Shown piece by piece: positions 9,401 to 11,153 of a stretch of 11,153 nt of DNA. The stretch spans positions 1 through 11,153 of the forward strand of contig JAOXYB010055857.1 in assembly GCA_028565635.1 (NCBI GenBank), written 5' to 3'. A program made the position numbers and the translations under genes. Position 1 is the stretch's first letter. Each line of letters opens with the position of its first letter. A model generated the notes under the pieces. The model had not been told where the DNA came from and searched no databases. It was given only the letters and a program-made list of their open reading frames with translations. This DNA is from Phoronis ovalis (lineage: Eukaryota > Phoronida > Phoronidae).

Positions 9401-10838
9401 CAAATTACAGGATACAATAAATGTCAAAGATTCAGATCAGCGATCGATTTACTTCAAGGTCATTCTAAAATGTCACCTAGTTAATTTATGGCCTTCGTGA
9501 ATACACCTTTGAATTGTCCAATCAACGCTTCAGCTTTCTCAAAATGGGAGCAATGTGACATGACCTCTCAGGAACAAACATGGTCACCAGTCGCCCAAAT
9601 TGGCAGCTTTCATTAGTTTCAAGGTTAATATAATAACCGACCTGTATTTCTTCTGAACTGCAGCTGTTATTGCAAGACAAAGAATGTGTTATGCACAATT
9701 AAAAAATGTACAACATTCGGATCAGCATTTGACCTACTTTTCAAGGTCATTCTAAAATATCACCTATTCTAATACAGGGCGCCAATCGGCCATACTGGAA
9801 GTAATCCAGGTCAATATTACACCTAACCTGTACTTACTCTGTACTGAATATTAAGCTGATCGGATAAAAACTGAAGCTGTTATTGCGAGATACAATCTCC
9901 ATACACACACCAACCTACCTTCTTAGACACACCTTTTAATCGTCCAGGCAACACTTCGTCTTTGCAGCTATAGATGCAATGTGACGTGCCTTCTCAGGAA
10001 CTGACTGACGGAAGTAATCAAAGTCAAAATTATAATTGCCCTTCACATGGACCTGTATTTACCCTGTACCAAATATGAAGCAAATCGGCTTATCGCGAGG
10101 CAAAGAAAGTGTCACATACGCGGACACCGACACAGCCTACAACTATATGCACAGCCACTGTGTGGATGGGAATAAAATCATATTTCAACATAATACAAAC
10201 ACAAACAATGATCAGGCTAGATCAGATGACCAGAACTGCCAATCTCAAAGTACTGAGAAACTTGAAATCAAGTGAATAATCTGATAACAAAAATGGCGGA
10301 GTAAACTGTCAGCTTGGTATATTTATTATGGAAATATTTGGGATTATGTTTCTGTAGCTTCACAAGCTGCAAATTTGTTAAAGTCTACATAAGTGTTAAA
10401 GGTCCATAATTCCGCAGAGGTAAAAGTGCTATACCACAGTGACTGGAATTTAAAGTATCATTTTTGCAAACCTGTTTTCTTAGCAACCATTTTTCCAAAT
10501 TCCTCCCCAACCAGGCAAGAGTAGATAACATGGATAGAATTGGACAGATGACAGCATGGGGGCTAATCAATTTTGTTGGTTAGACAAGTTTCATTCTATG
10601 AGCACAGAATGAAAACCGAGCAATGTTTTAATAGGGGAAACAGAACAGCAATAACAAATACACACACAAAGCCATTTAACACCTACCTTCAGAATGTAAA
10701 CAGTGTTGTTTATTCTTTGTAACCGATCATACGTCTCTTTACTGATTGTCACTTCTCTCAAATTTTTTATGGCATCTGTGATAGCTGGGTCTAGGATATC
10801 AAGATTGTCTAGTAGCAAGTCGGTACATTCATCACATT
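294..10838 (-). CDS. Laminin subunit alpha (alpha-5/alpha-3-like), internal part, 14 exons
   Basis: Joined minus-strand exons: 10838-10687, 9198-8811, 8492-8305, 7669-7553, 7087-6930, 6094-5872, 5118-4992, 4528-4343, 3913-3759, 3003-2845, 2722-2687, 1579-1443, 1160-1013, 418-294. They sum to 2299 nt, and every junction keeps one open frame (about 767 residues). Residues 1-565 are an acidic/basic heptad-like coiled coil with cysteines only at its start; residues 566-766 form LG1. Laminin alpha chains trimerise with beta and gamma chains through this rod and use LG1-3 for receptor binding in basement membranes (family knowledge). The N-terminal LN/LE domains and LG2-5 lie outside the window. 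Thirteen introns link the exons: twelve are GT-AG and one is best read as GC-AG. Assignment to the alpha-5/3 class rests on remembered human alpha-5 sequence, not a search. There is no frameshift or internal stop, so the gene looks intact. Confidence 0.93.
419..1012 (-). other. Intron within LG1
   Basis: AT-rich intron with gtaagt donor and ttcag acceptor. It contains one TACATGTA palindrome (594-601). Short plus-strand open frames have no family resemblance. Nothing else seen. Confidence 0.85.
1013..1160 (-). CDS. Laminin alpha exon: LG1 domain, C-terminal half
   Basis: Acceptor gtattttttag precedes G, completing AG+G (Arg). The donor gtaagt follows GGAATTGTT (phase 0). The exon encodes 49 full codons (chain residues 677-725): SGKRGKVIVRTDKEPDVVQE, then GDSPGQFSVLNMNPKTTKVF, then IGGAPEGIV. 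The Phe/Tyr-x-Gly-Gly-x-Pro block is the standard LG element preceding the domain's first conserved cysteine. The run from GDSPGQ through LNMNP to the GG-x-P block parallels human alpha-5 LG1, as I recall it, in both order and spacing. It supplies the basic patch SGKRGK near its start. Confidence 0.95.
1443..1579 (-). CDS. Laminin alpha exon: LG1 domain core
   Basis: Acceptor ggtaaccatttatag precedes GGTGACTTC (phase 0). The donor gtatgt follows GCAGAGAG, leaving two bases (phase 2). The exon encodes 45 full codons (chain residues 631-675): GDFFSLEIRDGRVVFQYDLG, then GGPAEITTREDFSVSDGKWH, then QVLAE. It holds the LG hallmark blocks: Phe-x-x-Leu-Glu-Ile-x-Asp-Gly-x-Val, Tyr-Asp-Leu-Gly-x-Gly, and Asp-Gly-Lys-Trp-His-x-Val. 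No other family fits this order. The split Arg codon (AG+G) continues into the next exon. The domain shows no internal stop or loss of a core motif. Confidence 0.95.
1580..2686 (-). other. Intron after the microexon (1107 nt)
   Basis: Donor gtaatg, acceptor tttatag. TACATGTA occurs at 1605-1612 (25 nt from the acceptor) and 1815-1822. The minus-strand open frames at 1637-1819, 2095-2331 and 2455-2661 show no domain and are treated as chance. The part near 2460-2530 faintly resembles the tail of a retroelement reverse transcriptase (see rejected items). Confidence 0.8.
2687..2722 (-). CDS. Laminin alpha LG1 microexon (36 nt)
   Basis: Acceptor tttatgtttatatag and donor gtaatg flank 36 nt encoding TDDRTGTMVVKK (chain residues 619-630), phase 0 at both ends. 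It sits between GPDQRFAGKS and GDFFSLEIRDG, at the loop where LG domains normally pass from Leu-Leu-Tyr-x-Gly straight to Asp-Phe-x-x-Leu-Glu. Skipping it restores a spacing closer to that of vertebrate LG1 domains, so it may be a facultative insertion. Its status as an exon rests on good splice sites, an open frame, and a hydrophilic start leading into Met-Val-Val, which could extend the following strand. It cannot be confirmed from DNA alone. Confidence 0.72.
2723..2844 (-). other. Short intron before the microexon (122 nt)
   Basis: The shortest intron in the window: donor gtgaga, acceptor ttatatag. One TACATGTA lies at 2777-2784. Its existence depends on the microexon being real; if the microexon is skipped, a single intron runs from 2844 to 1580. 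Confidence 0.7.
2845..3003 (-). CDS. Laminin alpha exon: LG1 domain, N-terminal strands
   Basis: Acceptor gtttgtttcag precedes ATTATGGTT; the donor gtgaga follows GGAAAATCG; both ends are phase 0. The exon encodes 53 residues (chain residues 566-618): IMVGMQFFRNTTLQVKTP, then SKLNDAVKVSMFFRTEEENG, then MLLYVGPDQRFAGKS. This is the standard LG opening: a strand ending in Leu-x-x-Lys-Thr-Pro, a hydrophobic strand, then x-Asn-Gly-x-Leu-Leu-Tyr-x-Gly. The Gln-Leu-x-Thr-Pro-like ending is, from memory, typical of the alpha-3/alpha-5 class. One sequon (NTT). LG1-3 of this class bind integrins and related receptors (family knowledge). Confidence 0.94.
3004..3758 (-). other. Intron between coiled coil and LG1
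   Basis: Phase 0 intron exactly at the border between the rod and LG1. AT-rich; no repeat, RNA gene or open frame of note was seen. Confidence 0.85.
3759..3913 (-). CDS. Laminin alpha exon: end of coiled coil before LG1
   Basis: Acceptor ttaattctttcag precedes TT, completing A+TT (Ile). The donor gtgagt follows ACCAGTAAT (phase 0). The exon encodes 51 full codons (chain residues 515-565), from EDAKRFVPETVDLIDKL to LRRKIAAARDATSN. The terminal pattern Ile-x-x-Ala-Arg-x-x-Ala just before the first LG domain is a recurring feature of laminin alpha chains, marking where the trimeric rod ends and the globular domains begin. The next exon follows in phase 0 and begins directly with the first LG1 beta-strand. 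Confidence 0.94.
3914..4342 (-). other. Intron in domain I
   Basis: Phase 1 intron with gtatgt donor and ctttcag acceptor. No recognisable content. Confidence 0.85.
4343..4528 (-). CDS. Laminin alpha exon: domain I coiled coil
   Basis: Acceptor ttccatttatag precedes AAGATCTT (two bases complete the previous codon). The donor gtatgt follows GCTA, leaving one base (phase 1). The exon encodes 61 full codons (chain residues 453-513), from DLSDRAKEAAEIAMDAQ to NRDIDKADTA. The segment DRAKEAAEIAMDAQ followed by VDAKNTIQDIIDKL resembles, in order and spacing, the alpha-5 domain I stretch with repeated Ala-x-Ala-Glu-Ala-Gln (remembered). The acceptor is a tandem TAG-AAG (NAGNAG). Use of the second site would remove three bases and replace Gln-Asp with His without changing the frame. 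Confidence 0.92.
4529..4991 (-). other. GC-AG intron in domain I
   Basis: Phase 1 intron starting gcaagt and ending tttatag, with an alternative acceptor three bases further on. The body is AT-rich; a plus-strand open frame at 4728-4952 has no recognisable domain and is taken as chance. Confidence 0.75.
4992..5118 (-). CDS. Laminin alpha exon: domain I coiled coil, with non-GT donor
   Basis: Acceptor atttctcttcgaag precedes GTTGTTAAT (phase 0). The frame reads VVNKLRTRLNNAKDSVSLL, then TQLNEDTSGLLKDTQNEF and DNLPT, 42 full codons (chain residues 410-451). The next exon must be entered with one base carried over. The two nearby GT sites (gtactc and gtgata) leave two or zero bases and break the frame. 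The site ACAC followed by gcaagt leaves exactly one base (C) and matches the strong GC-donor consensus, so the exon is ended at 4992. The split codon becomes CAA (Gln). The exon is too short to stand out as an open frame and was found from splice and phase continuity. Confidence 0.85.
5119..5871 (-). other. Intron in domain I with very AT-rich core
   Basis: Donor gtacat, acceptor cttcgaag (weak just before AG but with a good T-rich tract). The stretch 5490-5720 is extremely AT-rich. TACATGTA is at 5757-5764. No gene seen. Confidence 0.85.
5872..6094 (-). CDS. Laminin alpha exon: Ala-rich coiled coil of domain I
   Basis: Acceptor ttgttactttag precedes T, completing AA+T (Asn). The donor is gtacat after AAGGATAAG (phase 0). 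The exon encodes 74 full codons (chain residues 336-409), from LIRDTNEAADGALRAARAY to KAQDIKDK. The stretch AARAYETIVDSINEAMNAAQEA corresponds in position and pattern to an Ala-rich segment of the alpha-5 rod with Ala-Tyr-x-x-Ile (remembered), and is one of the clearest matches to that class. No Cys. A Gly-rich break (QGLGDEA) near residue 386 may interrupt the helix. A plus-strand open frame across the same bases is an antisense shadow. Confidence 0.93.
6095..6929 (-). other. Intron in coiled-coil region (835 nt)
   Basis: Donor gtaaga, acceptor tactttag. AT-rich; the plus-strand open frame at 6587-6796 shows no domain. Nothing supported. Confidence 0.85.
6930..7087 (-). CDS. Laminin alpha exon: coiled coil
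   Basis: Acceptor ctgttgcag precedes GACCTTGAG (phase 0). The donor gtaaga follows GAAAA, leaving two bases (phase 2). The exon encodes 52 full codons (chain residues 283-334), from DLEFESSRLDQAMQTL to NLKLLADELE. It has one sequon (NAT) and a single Pro (DELHPLVQ), which may mark a kink. The split codon AA+T at the next junction gives Asn. Laminin assignment follows from continuity with the neighbouring exons and the same coiled-coil composition. The open frame continues past the acceptor, so the boundary is set by the splice sites and the phase of the previous exon. Confidence 0.91.
7088..7552 (-). other. Intron in coiled-coil region
   Basis: Phase 0, donor gtaaaa, acceptor ctgttgcag. A short run of CA dinucleotides lies near 7460-7470. 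Nothing else seen. Confidence 0.85.
7553..7669 (-). CDS. Laminin alpha exon: coiled coil, symmetric 39-codon exon
   Basis: Acceptor ctatttcatag precedes TCAACTGTG, and the donor is gtaaaa after GCATTTAAG; both ends are phase 0. The exon encodes 39 residues (chain residues 244-282), from STVDTIKRDAKEARDIL to LNDAKQAFK. This is an uninterrupted charged helix with no Cys, Pro or Gly. The exon could be skipped without a frameshift, but 39 is not a multiple of seven, so skipping would shift the heptad register against the beta and gamma chains. Nothing in the sequence indicates that skipping occurs. Confidence 0.92.
7670..8304 (-). other. Intron in coiled-coil region
   Basis: Phase 0, donor gtgagt, acceptor atttcatag. 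TACATGTA is at 7720-7727. A minus-strand open frame at 7791-8075 is rich in Phe, Leu and Lys with no family match, and may be chance or an old repeat fragment. Confidence 0.82.
8305..8492 (-). CDS. Laminin alpha exon: domain II/I coiled coil
   Basis: Acceptor ctgcttcag precedes TG, which completes the split Leu codon (C+TG) from the previous exon. The exon ends in phase 0 at ATCAGA before gtgagt. It encodes 62 full codons (chain residues 182-243), from LRRVMELHAQATGHLNRTHE to NENHPIR. There is one glycosylation sequon (NRT). The segment SREAQDIVTRNE matches the position and flavour of the alpha-5 rod motif with Arg-Glu-Ala-Gln-Glu-Leu followed by Arg-Asn (remembered). No Cys is present. Both splice sites fit consensus well, and codon completion at the upstream join gives Leu, a typical coiled-coil residue. 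Confidence 0.93.
8493..8810 (-). other. Intron in domain II
   Basis: Phase 1, donor gtgagt, acceptor tgcttcag. TACATGTA is at 8777-8784, about 26 nt downstream of the donor. No other content. Confidence 0.85.
8811..9198 (-). CDS. Laminin alpha exon: domain II coiled coil, largest exon
   Basis: Acceptor tgtttacag precedes CCC GAA (phase 0). The donor is gtgagt after a single extra base C (phase 1). The exon encodes 129 full codons (chain residues 52-180), starting PEVANLLKAVQP and ending QELQDAMD. The composition is highly charged with Leu/Ile/Val/Met at heptad-like spacing, no Cys and no Pro after the first 18 residues, as expected for a continuous coiled coil. The part reading EIFERDFSIQKDLNEQEL falls where human alpha-5, as I recall it, has a similar Arg-Asp-Leu...Glu-Leu segment. 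The previous exon ends in phase 0 and joins without a gap across the 1488-nt intron, the longest in the window. Confidence 0.93.
9424..9700. repeat. Degenerate interspersed repeat, copy 1 (fullest)
   Basis: Contains three blocks that recur downstream. Block a (9454-9478, tcaaggtcattctaaaatgt...) recurs at 9741-9765 with one mismatch in 25. Block b (9551-9575, caatgtgacatgacctctca...) recurs at 9977-10001 with 22 of 25 identical, preceded by acacctttgaattgtcc-like words at the same 426-base offset. Block c (from 9640, acctgtattt...gctgttattgcaagacaaag) recurs at 9826 and 10051. Probably an old mobile-element family; no coding capacity and no terminal repeats recognised. Confidence 0.7.
9715..9900. 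repeat. Degenerate interspersed repeat, copy 2 (lacks middle block)
   Basis: Has block a (9741-9765) and block c (from 9826, acctgtacttactctgtact, followed by gctgttattgcgagatacaa). The block b segment present in the other two copies is missing, so this copy looks internally deleted. Confidence 0.65.
9905..10125. repeat. Degenerate interspersed repeat, copy 3 (lacks first block)
   Basis: Has block b (9977-10001) with its upstream acaccttttaatcgtcc word (from 9929), and block c (from 10051, acctgtatttaccctgtacc, then aatcggcttatcgcgaggca). Block a is absent. It ends in a CpG-rich stretch, cgcggacaccgacacag, near 10118-10134. Confidence 0.65.
10687..10838 (-). CDS. Laminin alpha exon: start of coiled-coil domain II
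   Basis: The exon enters in phase 1 (the first two bases, AA, complete a split codon) and leaves in phase 0 at CTGAAG followed by gtaggt. It encodes about 50 residues (chain residues 2-51) beginning CDECTDLLLDNLDILDP. The paired cysteines followed by a Leu-rich stretch are the usual beginning of laminin alpha domain II, where the three chains are tied by disulfides just after the last EGF-like repeat. One N-glycosylation sequon (NNT) lies near the end. The acceptor is read as ...atattacag. The frame stays open upstream to about 10908, so a more 5' acceptor is possible, but the cysteine pair would still mark the domain boundary. The preceding exon is not visible in the window. Confidence 0.88.
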
Positions 10839-11153
10839 CTGTAATATTTTCCAAGCGTAACAATGAGTTATTGAAAACACAACATACAACAGGACTAGTA
10901 GGAGAAAACTAAAAAAAATCAAACAAGACAACTGATGCCATCACCCAGAGTACAACATAACACAAGCTCAAATAACTGTCGAATAATGTGAACAGAACCC
11001 GTTTTTGAAACTCCTTAGTATAATAATTAACTACTACGATTTTTGTCCGAAAGATTATCGTGGCAGACCGAAATTGAAAAGGAACTAGACATTCGGTGAG
11101 TTGTAAACAACTCCGAGAGTGTACCCCCAGCTGAGAATGTTGAATGTTGGAGA
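10839..11153 (-). other. Upstream intron, cut by window edge
   Basis: The preceding exons (EGF-like LE repeats expected) are not visible here: neither strand shows the cysteine spacing of an LE module. The frame of the next exon stays open to about 10908, probably by chance. Confidence 0.7.

Larger units (their letters stand above)
9199..10686 (-). other. Longest intron (1488 nt), host of degenerate repeats
   Basis: Phase 0, donor gtaggt, acceptor tgtttacag. About half of it is occupied by three related repeat copies (9424-10125, listed separately). The remaining stretch, 10130-10686, contains open frames on both strands without recognisable domains. No extra exon is needed: the protein is continuous across it. 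Confidence 0.85.

Noticed and set aside
10036-10275. Plus-strand 79-codon open frame.
   Set aside because: Overlaps repeat copy 3 and has no recognisable domain; more likely chance openness in repeat-derived DNA.
10703-10912. Plus-strand 69-codon open frame.
   Set aside because: Antisense shadow of the first domain II exon (10687-10838), with no independent support.

Overview
This is AT-rich metazoan genomic DNA carrying the middle of one large intron-rich gene on the minus strand. Fourteen exons can be joined with consistent reading phases (10838 down to 294). They encode about 767 continuous residues of a laminin alpha subunit, and the gene is cut at both window edges. No operon, bacterial signal, RNA gene, CRISPR array or plus-strand gene was found.

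Layout in transcript order (high to low coordinates). Exon 10687-10838 opens domain II with the paired cysteines that start the three-chain coiled coil. Exons 8811-9198, 8305-8492, 7553-7669, 6930-7087, 5872-6094, 4992-5118, 4343-4528 and 3759-3913 complete a rod of about 565 residues (domains II and I). Exons 2845-3003, 2687-2722 (a 36-nt microexon), 1443-1579, 1013-1160 and 294-418 form the first laminin G domain (LG1), about 200 residues. A further exon may begin at 30-1, but this is weak.

The rod length, the spacing of motifs along it and LG1 features such as the opening strand (...TTLQVKTP...) resemble, from memory, the vertebrate alpha-5/alpha-3 class (Drosophila LanA type) more than the alpha-1/alpha-2 class. 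The protein should be secreted, pair with beta and gamma chains through the rod, and present LG domains to cell receptors in basement membranes.

The introns are AT-rich, 122 to 1488 nt long, and mostly without recognisable content. The largest (9199-10686) holds three degenerate copies of a dispersed repeat rich in AAGGTCA-type words. The palindrome TACATGTA occurs seven times, all in introns. Together these suggest a marine invertebrate, perhaps a mollusc or another lophotrochozoan; this taxonomic guess is inference. The most notable details are the frame-preserving LG1 microexon, an intron that phase consistency forces to be GC-AG, and a NAGNAG acceptor on that same intron. I see no sign of a wholly new system.
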